Shown here: piece by piece, positions 8,866-16,141 of the stretch
Layout: each line of letters begins with the position of its first letter
How positions within the stretch are numbered: position 1 is the stretch's first letter
Assembly: GCA_049296695.1 (NCBI GenBank)
Contig: JBAQSX010000049.1
Span: 1 to 39,338, forward strand
Length of the DNA: 39,338 nt
Origin: UBA10906 sp049296695
GTDB lineage: Bacteria; Pseudomonadota; Gammaproteobacteria; Methylococcales; Methylomonadaceae
Direction of reading: 5' to 3'
The notes under the pieces: generated by a model
Database searches by the model: none
What the model saw: the letters and a program-made list of their open reading frames with translations, nothing else
What the model was told of the DNA's origin: nothing
Program-made: the position numbers and the translations under genes

Positions 8866-9813
8866 TCAAATTAATGATAATTGCTCAGGATTTTGTAGGG
8901 CTTGTTTTTGATTTTGCAACGCCTTTATCATTTCACCCGCTATGGCTTTAATTACGGGAACAGATACTGAATTACCCGCCACTTTACGCACTGCTGAATA
9001 AGGCAAGTTAATTTTAAAACTATCAGGAAAACCTTGTAGGCGTAACATTTCTCTATCCGTTAAACGCCGAATACCATTAACGACTAAATAATTATAACTA
9101 CCACCCGCCCGCAACGCGCACGAATAAGGCAAGGCTGAGATATTACCGCCAATATTTTCATGCCATATTGAAGGCATAGGCGGATTGGCTTTTACTGAAT
9201 TAAAACGTTTTTGTTTAATCGTTTCTGATAAAAAATAACTAGGGGCTATTTGATTATCGTCTTCTAAAATAGTAGTTAATGGTTGGTAATAACCTAAGGG
9301 TTTTGGAAAGTTAAAATCAATCGGATTTAAAAAACCAATAATATAAATGCGTTCGCGTTTTTGTGGCAAACCAAAATCTAAGCTATTAAATACTTTACTA
9401 TAAACGGTATAGCCAAGTTGTTTTAATTTATCTAAAATAATCGCAAAGGTTTGTCCATTATCATGCGTGGTTAAACGTTTAACATTTTCTAATAAAAACG
9501 CCTGTGGTTTTTTGGCTTTTAATATGGCTTCAATATTAAAAAATAATGTGCCTCTGGTATCAGCAAAACCTAAACCTTTACCTGCAATACTAAAAGCTTG
9601 ACACGGAAAACCCGCTAATAAAATATCGTGATTGGGTATTTCATTAGGGCAGATTAAATTAATATCGCCAAAGGGTTTTTCGCCAAAATTTGCCGCATAC
9701 ATGGTTTGCGCGTCTTTATCCCATTCGCAAGAAAAGACGTTCTGACAATTATAATTTTCAAACCCTAAACGAATGCCGCCAATTCCTGCAAATAAATCAA
9801 TTGTTTTATACAT
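8866..9813 (-). CDS. DNA (cytosine-5-)-methyltransferase of a type II R-M system
   Basis: Methylates cytosine C5 within the recognition site of the neighbouring endonuclease and so protects host DNA. All canonical blocks are present in the normal order: motif I DLFAGIGGIRLGFE (~6-19), motif IV GFPCQAFS with catalytic Cys71, motif VI ENV (109-111), motif VIII QKRERIYIIG, then the target-recognition region, motif IX RRLTDREMLRLQGFP and motif X AGNSVSVPVIKAIAGEM. At 315 residues it is a compact member. It starts with ATG 24 bp after the obgE stop, is co-oriented with obgE, and precedes its endonuclease, so methylation would lead cleavage if both are read from the upstream operon. Confidence 0.95.
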   Translation of the reverse strand: MYKTIDLFAGIGGIRLGFENYNCQNVFSCEWDKDAQTMYAANFGEKPFGDINLICPNEIPNHDILLAGFPCQAFSIAGKGLGFADTRGTLFFNIEAILKAKKPQAFLLENVKRLTTHDNGQTFAIILDKLKQLGYTVYSKVFNSLDFGLPQKRERIYIIGFLNPIDFNFPKPLGYYQPLTTILEDDNQIAPSYFLSETIKQKRFNSVKANPPMPSIWHENIGGNISALPYSCALRAGGSYNYLVVNGIRRLTDREMLRLQGFPDSFKINLPYSAVRKVAGNSVSVPVIKAIAGEMIKALQNQKQALQNPEQLSLI

Positions 9814-9837
9814 TTTATCGTTCAGATAATGAATAAA

Positions 9838-10905
9838 TTACCACTCAGCCACTGGATTATCGATTAATAATTGCGCCGCTTCAGCCGCTATTCTTTTCTG
9901 CTCTTCTAAAAACGCCATAATAGCAAAACTCAGTTCGCGTGTACCTGTGCCATTAATGGCAGCTATTTTAAAAACAGGGGCAGTCCAATTCAATTCATTA
10001 ATAATAGCTTGGCAATGCGCGTCTAATTCTTCATCTAAAACTCTATCGGTTTTATTGAGTATTAACCAACGCGGTTTATTTGCTAAATCATCACTCCATT
10101 TTGCTACTTCCGCACTGATTTTTTGCGCGGCTTGCACAGGCGTTTCATCGCTTTCATAGGGTTCAATATCAATAACGTGCAGTAATAAGCGAGTACGCGC
10201 TAAATGTTTTAAAAACTGTAAGCCAAGACCCGCGCCTTCTGCCGCGCCTTCAATTACACCCGGAATGTCGGCAATCACAAAACTGCGCTCGTCATCGATA
10301 CGCACTACGCCTAAGTTAGGATAAAGCGTAGTAAAAGGATAATCAGCGACTTTAGGCGTTGCCGAAGATACGGCGCGAACGAGACTGGATTTTCCCGCAT
10401 TAGGCATACCCAACAAGCCCACATCGGCAATTAAGGTCAGCTCTAAATTAAGCACACGATGCTCACCTTCTGAGCCTTTGCTGGCTTTGTGTGGGGCGCG
10501 GTTGATACTACTTTTAAAGCGGGTGTTGCCCAAACCATGAAAGCCGCCTTGCGCCACTAATAGGGTTTGTCCTGTGAGGGTTAAATCACCAATGACCTCG
10601 CCCGTTTCGGCATCGGATATTTTTGTACCAATTGGCACGGAGACGTAACAATCATCGCCTTTGCGTCCAGTGCAACAACGACCGCCGCCTTTTTGTCCGT
10701 TTTGAGCGCGATGGACGGTGTGATAGCGAAAATCAACCAAGGTGTTAATGTTTTCAACGGCGACTAAATACACTGAGCCACCATCACCACCATCACCACC
10801 ATCCGGGCCACCCATTGGGATGTATTTTTCGCGTCTAAAACCCACCGCGCCATTGCCACCATTACCCGCTTCTACGCGGACTTCTACTTCATCAACAAAT
10901 TTCAT
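9838..10905 (-). CDS. obgE: Obg-family ribosome-assembly GTPase
   Basis: An essential GTPase (also called CgtA) that binds the 50S precursor and links ribosome maturation to stress signalling. The 355 residues show the glycine-rich Obg fold at ~1-158 (EAGNGGNGAVGFRREKYIP, GGPDGGDGGDGGSVYL). The GTPase domain (~160-335) follows, with G1 GMPNAGKSSL, G3 DIPGVIEGA and G4 LNKTD. The short acidic tail of some homologues is not prominent. It follows rpmA with a terminator-like hairpin between them, so it is probably read from partial read-through or its own promoter in 10906-11000. Downstream it is joined to an inserted R-M pair instead of proB. Confidence 0.97.
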   Translation of the reverse strand: MKFVDEVEVRVEAGNGGNGAVGFRREKYIPMGGPDGGDGGDGGSVYLVAVENINTLVDFRYHTVHRAQNGQKGGGRCCTGRKGDDCYVSVPIGTKISDAETGEVIGDLTLTGQTLLVAQGGFHGLGNTRFKSSINRAPHKASKGSEGEHRVLNLELTLIADVGLLGMPNAGKSSLVRAVSSATPKVADYPFTTLYPNLGVVRIDDERSFVIADIPGVIEGAAEGAGLGLQFLKHLARTRLLLHVIDIEPYESDETPVQAAQKISAEVAKWSDDLANKPRWLILNKTDRVLDEELDAHCQAIINELNWTAPVFKIAAINGTGTRELSFAIMAFLEEQKRIAAEAAQLLIDNPVAEW

Positions 10906-11002
10906 TTTTTTAAACCAGTTTAATTGTAGGAGGAGGTCACACTTTGCTTGACGAGTCAGGCAGAGCTAAGCTCCAACTTTTTGAATTCTAAGTCATCAAA
11001 AC

Positions 11003-11040
11003 AAAAAAAGCCCCGCGTTAGTAACGGCGGAGCTTTTTTT
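11003..11040 (-). terminator. Terminator downstream of rpmA
   Basis: An A7 run, a GC-rich stem (gccccgcgtta / taacggcgg-agc, with a mismatch and a bulge) and a T7 run form a strong, bidirectional-looking intrinsic terminator between rpmA and obgE. It suggests that rplU-rpmA can be transcribed as a bicistronic unit, with obgE receiving less. Confidence 0.78.
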
Positions 11041-11093
11041 AGGGGTGGTCACTTAACGTGACCCAAACTACCGTTAAATGGTAGTTATTATAA

Positions 11094-11351
11094 TTAGGCA
11101 GGAATGATGCTAACAAATTTGCGATTATTCGCACCTTTGATTTCAAAAACCACTTTGCCTTCAGCAGTAGCAAATAAGGTGTGATCTTTACCAACACCAA
11201 CATTTAAACCTGCATGAAATTTTGTACCACGTTGACGTACGATAATGCTTCCAGCAGTAACGCTTTCGCCACCAAAACGTTTAACGCCTAAGCGTTGGGC
11301 ATTAGAGTCGCGTCCGTTGCGGGTACTACCGCCAGCTTTCTTATGAGCCAT
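11094..11351 (-). CDS. rpmA: 50S ribosomal protein L27
   Basis: An 85-residue ribosomal protein near the peptidyl-transferase centre. The family N-terminus is intact (MAHKKAGGSTRNGRDSN, then KRFGGESV) and starts directly with Met-Ala-His. No cleavable leader of the Firmicutes kind is present. It lies 17 bp after rplU on the same strand and is followed by a strong terminator. Confidence 0.98.
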   Translation of the reverse strand: MAHKKAGGSTRNGRDSNAQRLGVKRFGGESVTAGSIIVRQRGTKFHAGLNVGVGKDHTLFATAEGKVVFEIKGANNRKFVSIIPA

Positions 11352-11368
11352 TGTTATTTCTCCGTGAT

Positions 11369-11680
11369 TTAAGCAGAAATGCCAGTAATTTGGATTTCTG
11401 TGTAGTATTGACGATGCCCCATTTGTTTCATGTGGTGCTTACGTCTTCTAAATTTAATAATTTTTATTTTATCGTGTCTGCCTTGTGACAGCACAGTCGC
11501 GGTGACTTTGCCACCTTCGATAAATGGCAAACCGACTTTAACATCGTCATCTGTTTGAACCATTAAAACTTTATCAAACTCAACGCTGTCGCCTGTGTTT
11601 AAGTCCAGTTTTTCGATTTTTAAATAAGTACCTTCTTGAACGCGGTACTGTTTACCACCGGTTTGAATGACCGCATACAT
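11369..11680 (-). CDS. rplU: 50S ribosomal protein L21
   Basis: A 103-residue protein of the large subunit that binds 23S rRNA. The start MYAVIQTGGKQYRVQEG and the basic block KIIKFRRRKHHMKQMGHRQ are diagnostic, and the length equals that of E. coli L21. It is the first gene of the rplU-rpmA unit. A promoter-like sequence about 200 bp upstream implies a long, structured 5' leader, described separately. Confidence 0.98.
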   Translation of the reverse strand: MYAVIQTGGKQYRVQEGTYLKIEKLDLNTGDSVEFDKVLMVQTDDDVKVGLPFIEGGKVTATVLSQGRHDKIKIIKFRRRKHHMKQMGHRQYYTEIQITGISA

Positions 11681-11908
11681 TGTCTAACACTCCATTACAC
11701 ATAATCTATTTAAATAGCAGGTGATTCATAGTTATCAATTCAACAGTAGTTCTGTTGTTTATTTAAACGTCATCAACACAAGTTGCTGATAAAAAATAAT
11801 TTTTTCAGTCTTACATTTGCTCAGCACCCCTAAAGCACCGCCAATTCTCAGTGCCACTTTCTTAAGAGGAAAGACTGCGAATTATAAACACTATTTTGAT
11901 ATTATCAA
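11681..11908 (-). promoter_or_regulatory. Promoter and ~190-nt leader of rplU-rpmA
   Basis: On the minus strand a near-consensus sigma-70 promoter is visible: -35 TTGATA (11903-11908), a 16-bp spacer, -10 TATAAT (11881-11886). Transcription would start near 11874, leaving ~190 nt before the L21 ATG. The leader holds possible stem-loops, for example CAACAG-AACTA-CTGTTG near 11739-11755. A long structured leader before a ribosomal-protein operon suggests autogenous control, but no known leader motif was recognised. Confidence 0.6.
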
Positions 11909-12155
11909 GTGCTGTTTTCGCTAAGTGTTTGAGAAATTAATGTTATTTTGAGGATAGGTGCAATTATTGAGTTTCAGCGACACATTATGCCACTGATACT
12001 TTGCTGAATTAGTCTATTATAAATACAGTATTTTGATAATGGGAAAAAGGGAGTAATTTGTAATTATAAAGCTAATCGTATTGTATTATTGTAATAATAA
12101 ATAAAATAATAGGTGGTTTAAAAATGTGAGTAAAATTTATATATTACAGAATTTA

Positions 12156-12233
12156 AAAATCATTTAATTTTTATCTAAAATTGCGCAGAGTTTATCAATG
12201 TAGGGGCAAATCATATCTGCCCTTAATAACAAG
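12156..12233 (+). repeat. Dispersed repeat, copy A (inverted partner at 14512-14587)
   Basis: About 78 bp running from aaaatcatttaa through ttgcgcagagtttatca and taggggcaaatc to ttaataacaag. The same sequence, roughly 90% identical, lies inverted on the other side of uvrC. Directly after copy A comes gagttattaactgaggttacgca, which matches the end of the transposase remnant beside copy B. Copy A therefore looks like a deletion derivative of the same insertion element. Confidence 0.65.
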
Positions 12234-12303
12234 CTTGAGTTATTAACTGAGGTTACGCAGAATTAGACCTGTCAGGTTTTAAAAAAATCAACAGGCATCA
12301 CAA

Positions 12304-12334
12304 GGACAGGCAGTGCTTTAAGCACTGCCTGTCC
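12304..12334. repeat. Perfect 31-bp palindrome
   Basis: Arms ggacaggcagtgctt and aagcactgcctgtcc (15 bp each, perfect) around a single T. There is no T-run, so this is a palindromic repeat and not a clear terminator. It stands out as GC-rich in AT-rich surroundings. Confidence 0.8.
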
Positions 12335-12454
12335 TAAACAACGCTTTCTTTCTCTAAAGAACAATAAAATATTGTCAGTTCTATTTATTATTACAATAAT
12401 ACAATTGGCTTTATAATTCACACTTTCCCACTAGCCTATTTTTATTGTCAGTAA

Positions 12455-14059
12455 ATGCTCACTATTAAATCCCCTCAAGATTTAAATCCCGCCGATATTC
12501 CAACACAAACAGGCGTTTATTTATATAAAGACGCGAATGACACAATTATCTATTGCGGTAAAGCCAAAAATCTACGCGCACGAATTAAAAGTTATTTTAG
12601 TGCGCAACATTTATTACCCCTAAAAACCCGCCGCTTAGTTGCCCAAATAAAACAAATTGAATGGATTATCGTTGCCAATGAAGTTGAGGCATTATTATTA
12701 GAAAACCGCTTAATTAAACAACATCAACCTAAATATAATATCTTACTCAAAGATGCAAAAACCTTTGCTTATATTGCCTTAACTAAAGATAGTTTTCCGC
12801 GCATTTTCTCTACGCGCAAACCCACTTTAAAAATGGATGTTTTTGGCGCGTATACCGATAATAATTTGCGCTATGAATTACAAAACATGGTGATTGCATT
12901 TTTTAAATTGCGTGATTGTAAAACCTTACCCAAAAAAGCCTGTTTAAATTTTTATATTAACCGTTGCGCCGCGCCGTGTATTAATAATATTAGCCAAACA
13001 GAATATGCAACGCAAGTGCAACAAGCCAAAGCGTTTTTATCGGGTGATATTAAAACTACAGTGCAACAATTAACCGAGCAGATGCAAAAAGCCGCTGATG
13101 AATTACAGTTTGAACGCGCTTTAGAATTGCGTAATCAATTAACGCGTTTACAAGCATTGCAACAAAAACAAAGTGTCGATATTTTAAATATTAAAAACCA
13201 AGATGTATTTGCGTTTTATAAACAATTGCAATGGTTATATATCACCCAATTTAGTGTTAAAAAAGGCGTGTTATTAGGTAAGCAGACTTTTAAAATTGAA
13301 AACGATGCCTATAGCGAGTTAGAATTTTTAAAAGCCTTTTATCGTAAAAATCCTCTGCCTCATGAAATAATGGTCAATAGTATTTTGTGGCAAGATGATA
13401 ATGATAAAACTAATATAGAAGCCTTTTTTAGTCAATTACGCGGCTCTGCTGTGGTATTAACCTTGCCACAACGCGGTAATAAATTGGCATTAATGCAATT
13501 GGCTGAAAAAAATAGTGAGACGGATTTAATAAAAAATAGTGCCTTATTAGATTTACAATCGGTTTTATCATTAAATACTGTGCCACGCGTGATTGAATGT
13601 TTTGATATATCAAATTTAGGTAATGAACATATTGTCTGTGGCATGACGCAATTTATTGATATGAAAGCCAATAAAAAAGGCTTTAGGCATTTTGAATTAA
13701 AAACTCTAAATCAAGCCGATGATTTTGCCAGTATTTATGAGGCGGTGTCGCGGCGTTATAGTCGTTTATTGCACGAACAAAAAACTTTACCTGATTTAAT
13801 AATGATTGACGGCGGTGCGGGACAGGTAAGTGCGGCATTAGAGGCATTAACTGAATTAAATTTGAGCATTGCATTAATAGGTTTGGCAAAAAAGCATGAA
13901 GAAATTTATTTGCCCACTATAAACCAGCCTTTAGTATTTGATAAAAATAATCGTATGATGTTACTGTTGCGTAAAATTCGCGATGCAACGCATGATTTTG
14001 CTGTAAGTTATAATCGTAAAAAACGCCAAATGAAATTAAGAGCAGATTTTAAAAAATAG
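12455..14059 (+). CDS. uvrC: UvrC-type excinuclease subunit lacking the C-terminal HhH domain
   Basis: Makes the dual incision in UvrABC nucleotide-excision repair. The 534 residues show a GIY-YIG nuclease (Gly20-Val-Tyr22, Tyr33-Cys-Gly35, Arg41, metal Glu83), four cysteines fit for an Fe-S cluster (155, 163, 171, 175), a UVR helix pair near 205-235 and the RNase-H-like nuclease (Asp384 in ECFDISN, Asp452 in IDGGAGQ, His513 in RDATHDFA). It stops at NRKKRQMKLRADFKK. Standard UvrC, about 610 residues, has a further (HhH)2 DNA-binding domain, and nothing like it is coded after the stop. Both catalytic centres are intact, so incision chemistry may remain. It is too long for Cho. Inverted copies of a decayed element bracket it. 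It could be the chromosomal uvrC or a second, acquired copy. Confidence 0.9.
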   Translation: MLTIKSPQDLNPADIPTQTGVYLYKDANDTIIYCGKAKNLRARIKSYFSAQHLLPLKTRRLVAQIKQIEWIIVANEVEALLLENRLIKQHQPKYNILLKDAKTFAYIALTKDSFPRIFSTRKPTLKMDVFGAYTDNNLRYELQNMVIAFFKLRDCKTLPKKACLNFYINRCAAPCINNISQTEYATQVQQAKAFLSGDIKTTVQQLTEQMQKAADELQFERALELRNQLTRLQALQQKQSVDILNIKNQDVFAFYKQLQWLYITQFSVKKGVLLGKQTFKIENDAYSELEFLKAFYRKNPLPHEIMVNSILWQDDNDKTNIEAFFSQLRGSAVVLTLPQRGNKLALMQLAEKNSETDLIKNSALLDLQSVLSLNTVPRVIECFDISNLGNEHIVCGMTQFIDMKANKKGFRHFELKTLNQADDFASIYEAVSRRYSRLLHEQKTLPDLIMIDGGAGQVSAALEALTELNLSIALIGLAKKHEEIYLPTINQPLVFDKNNRMMLLLRKIRDATHDFAVSYNRKKRQMKLRADFKK

Positions 14060-14098
14060 TATTGCAATTTTTAAATAGTTAATAACTGAAGTTACGCA

Positions 14099-14351
14099 TT
14101 AGCCTCCCCCTTAGAAAAAGGTAGTGCTTCAAAAGAGTAGGTTTTAACAAAACGCCATTTTAGCTGGAGTTCAAACCTAGGTTTGAACTCCGAAAGGTTT
14201 AATATTAACTAACCTACTTTTTTGATGCACTACCTAGAAAAAGGGGGACTGAGGGGGATTTTAAAAATAGTCTTAGCAAAGCCTTTTAAATACAAAGAGA
14301 AGGAAAATAACCTTTTTAACCCCCCCCTAACCCCCCTTTTTCTAAGGGGGG
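14099..14351. repeat. Inverted CCCCCTTAGAAAAAGGGGG repeat pair, interrupted by a MITE
   Basis: Part of the gene-free stretch 14060-14733. Removing the MITE and one target duplication restores tcccccttagaaaaaggggg followed by actgagggggat. An inverted relative lies at 14316-14351 (ccccccctaaccccccttttt, then ctaagggggg). The outer flanks also mirror each other: taactgaagttacgcat near 14088 and atgcgtaacttgagtta near 14386. So the region is a nested set of insertions: MITE within a C-rich inverted repeat within older insertion-element ends. Nothing else was recognised in 14588-14733 except a short hairpin (gacccg/cgggtc, 14613-14638). Confidence 0.6.
14120..14234 (+). mobile_element. 115-bp MITE, copy 1, with 8-bp target duplication
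   Basis: Begins GGTAGTGCTTCAAAAGAG and ends with the near inverse (ttttttgatgcactacc): terminal inverted repeats of ~24 bp with two mismatches. In the middle is a perfect 26-bp palindrome at 14166-14191. It is flanked by TAGAAAAA on both sides (14112-14119 and 14235-14242). It has no coding capacity, so it must be moved by a transposase encoded elsewhere. It is identical base for base to copy 2 at 17840-17954. Confidence 0.93.
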
Positions 14352-14399
14352 AATATATCCTTTCTAATGCTTGAAATTATTAGCCATGCGTAACTTGAG

Positions 14400-14498
14400 T
14401 TAATAACTCTCTTTGGCAGAAAGCATCAATGATGCCATTTGGGCAAATAATAAAAAGGCTTTTACAGGGGTTTCATAACGATGAGTTACTAATTTCAC
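14400..14498 (-). pseudogene. C-terminal remnant of a DDE transposase (IS5-like)
   Basis: A 32-residue frame on the minus strand reads KLVTHRYETPVKAFLLF and then AQMASLML, and ends at a TAA at 14400. The RYE...FL.F...A.. pattern resembles the last helix of IS5-type transposases, where the Glu is the third catalytic residue. No upstream part survives: the sequence beyond 14498 runs into the dispersed repeat copy B. The terminal-repeat-like gttattaactcaagttacgca follows the stop. The exact IS family is uncertain. Confidence 0.5.
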
Positions 14499-14511
14499 CC
14501 TTGTACAACAA

Positions 14512-14587
14512 CTTGTTATTAAGGGCAAATATGATTTGCCCCTACTGATAAACTCTGCGCAATTTTAGATAGTTATTAAATGATTTT
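14512..14587 (-). repeat. Dispersed repeat, copy B (inverted partner of 12156-12233)
   Basis: Read on the minus strand it repeats copy A almost exactly (tgcgcagagtttatca, taggggcaaatcatatttgc, ttaataacaag). Here it is joined to the transposase remnant at 14400-14498, which copy A has lost. It marks the inner part of a decayed insertion element. Confidence 0.65.
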
Positions 14588-14733
14588 GAAAAACCTGTAT
14601 ATCAAACGAAATGACCCGTAAGTTATATGTTGCGGGTCTTTAGGAGGGATAACTATTTGCCAGTGTTATTTTTTGTCATGCACCGAGAAAAAATATGAAA
14701 AATTAAAATCTCTTTATAGCTTGATATTTATTT

Positions 14734-15555
14734 TTAATTGCCATATTTTTTCATCGTATTATTAATGAAAGTAATATAACGCGATACGCGGGTATAAATA
14801 CCATAATAATTAGGCTCAGCACAGCCTTCACCATTACTGGTAATGCCTGCTAATTGCCATTGACCATTTTGTTGAATCATGAGTGGTCCACCGCTATCGC
14901 CTTGGCAAGTATCTTTTCCGCCAGCGGCAAGCCCTGCACATAACATATTATTGGTAATTGCAGACGCGCCATAAGAATTAATACACACGTTATTAGAAAC
15001 TGTAGGTAAAACTGCCTCGTATAATAATCTAGGATAAATACCATTACTAGAATCTGTTTCAGATAAAGCTCCCCAACCAATAATAGTCGCCTTGACATTT
15101 ACCAATAATGGATTGCCCGTAATTAAAGGCAATACTTTTGCATTAGTAACAGGCTTTGATAATTGCAATAAGGCAATATCATTATCTAATGTATATGGAT
15201 TATAACTTGGATGTCGAATAATGCGTTTAAGGGTAATCACTTGTCCTTTATCACTTTTTAAATCCAATAAATTAGCGACTACATTAAAAGTGCTGGTACT
15301 TTTATATTCAACGCAATGCGCCGCAGTTATAACCCACGTTGGACTAATTAAACTACCGCCACAAAACTGACCGTTATAATTATTATAACCTTTAGAAACT
15401 AATGCCATCATCCAAGGCCATTTACCTGCTGTAGAAATCTTACCCCCGACAATACGCGGTGTATGTACCGCTGTAGTGGTTTGTGCTTGCGCGTTTAAAT
15501 TCGCTACACTGCCCATTATTAAAATAAGACTGAGTAGGTATTGTGGTGTTTTCAT
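14734..15555 (-). CDS. Secreted trypsin-like serine protease (S1 family)
   Basis: A secreted endopeptidase, probably cleaving after Lys/Arg. The ATG at 15555 is preferred over one 60 bp upstream because GGAG sits 8 bp before it and the first residues then form a signal peptide (MKTPQYLLSLILIMGSVANL, cut after NAQA). The mature form would be made by cleavage before IVGG (residue 35). The catalytic triad is visible: His80 in TAAHC, Asp126 in DNDIALL, Ser221 in GDSGGPL. An Asp six residues before the Ser (KDTCQGDSGG) is the trypsin S1 specificity residue. The 273-residue length is a bare protease domain without an extra C-terminal module. It is monocistronic. Chymotrypsin-fold trypsins are patchy in bacteria, so transfer is possible. 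Confidence 0.93.
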   Translation of the reverse strand: MKTPQYLLSLILIMGSVANLNAQAQTTTAVHTPRIVGGKISTAGKWPWMMALVSKGYNNYNGQFCGGSLISPTWVITAAHCVEYKSTSTFNVVANLLDLKSDKGQVITLKRIIRHPSYNPYTLDNDIALLQLSKPVTNAKVLPLITGNPLLVNVKATIIGWGALSETDSSNGIYPRLLYEAVLPTVSNNVCINSYGASAITNNMLCAGLAAGGKDTCQGDSGGPLMIQQNGQWQLAGITSNGEGCAEPNYYGIYTRVSRYITFINNTMKKYGN

Positions 15556-15738
15556 AAAATACACTCCAGTTTTGCTAAATTTTTTTAAAGAGTGTTTTAT
15601 TGTATAGAGATTCAATGTTAATTGTTAAAAATAATAAATAATTTAATTGGTTTTAATTCCTAGCGGTTGAGTGGGACGTTGTGCTTAACGGCTCTAATGT
15701 TACAATGAAATGGTTTACTTTCACTTTGGAGCTTAATA

Positions 15739-16071
15739 ATGGATAACTACCCTGAAAAAACTTGTTCAATTGACCGTTTAGTTACGCATCCGCGTTTGGT
15801 TGCTAGCGCGTTGGCTGGCACTAAAACGCAACAACGCCGCAATGGCGTTTATGGCTACCCTAATGAAACCTTTGAAATTGAAGGTGTGCCTTTTGTGGTG
15901 ACGGCTTTAACGCGTGAGCGTTTAGGCGATATGACCGATGCTGACGCGCAAGCAGAGGGTTTTCCGAGTTTGGAGTTTTATCGCGATATTATTTTAAAAA
16001 TGCACGCGGGTATGGAGTGGGATGATGATGGTATGGCGTGGGTACATCATTTTAAAAAAGTAGAAGCGTAG
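15739..16071 (+). CDS. Small ASCH-domain-like protein
   Basis: A 110-residue soluble protein starting with ATG, with GGAG 8 bp upstream. The segment FEIEGVPFVVTALTRERLGD, then MTDADAQAEGFPSLEFY, and the ending DDDGMAWVHHFKK follow the pattern of ASCH domains (a PUA-like fold that binds RNA or nucleotides): a beta strand, ERLGDMT.EDA..EGF, then W.H.F. One ASCH protein, YqfB, is an amidohydrolase acting on N4-acetylcytidine, but the specific role here is unknown. A palindromic hairpin follows at 16080-16106. It precedes a TPR protein gene by 70 bp on the same strand. Confidence 0.6.
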   Translation: MDNYPEKTCSIDRLVTHPRLVASALAGTKTQQRRNGVYGYPNETFEIEGVPFVVTALTRERLGDMTDADAQAEGFPSLEFYRDIILKMHAGMEWDDDGMAWVHHFKKVEA

Positions 16072-16079
16072 TGTTTTTT

Positions 16080-16106
16080 GGAGTACAAACTTAAGGTTTG
16101 TACTCC
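16080..16106. repeat. 27-bp palindrome related to the MITE core
   Basis: Perfect 11-bp arms GGAGTACAAAC and GTTTGTACTCC around ttaag, between the ASCH and TPR genes. It closely resembles the 26-bp palindrome in the MITEs (GGAGTTCAAACC and its inverse) but has no MITE ends around it. It may act as a weak terminator; no long T-run follows. Confidence 0.7.
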
Positions 16107-16141
16107 GATAGTTTTCGCTAATTAATTGCTAATAACTAATC

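Larger units (their letters stand above)
12046..12433. repeat. Inverted-repeat-bounded noncoding element upstream of uvrC
   Basis: The stretch 11909-12454 has no gene. Inside it, the sequence at 12062-12105 (aattataaagctaatcg..., ending attgtaataataaata) reappears inverted at 12383-12419 with a 5-bp indel and few mismatches. Both are preceded by a gggaaa-type edge at the outer side. The ~388-bp unit thus looks like an old non-autonomous element with long terminal inverted repeats. Its right arm reaches within ~25 bp of the uvrC start, so it may supply or disrupt the uvrC promoter. Nested in it are the repeat at 12156-12233 and the palindrome at 12304-12334. Confidence 0.55.

Noticed and set aside
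12455..14059. Cho endonuclease
   Set aside because: Cho has only the GIY-YIG half, about 295 residues. This protein also has UVR and RNase-H-like parts.
14160..14195. tRNA-like T-arm (GGTTTGAACTCC) in the MITE
   Set aside because: It is one arm of a perfect 26-bp palindrome; no acceptor stem, anticodon arm or CCA-adjacent structure surrounds it.
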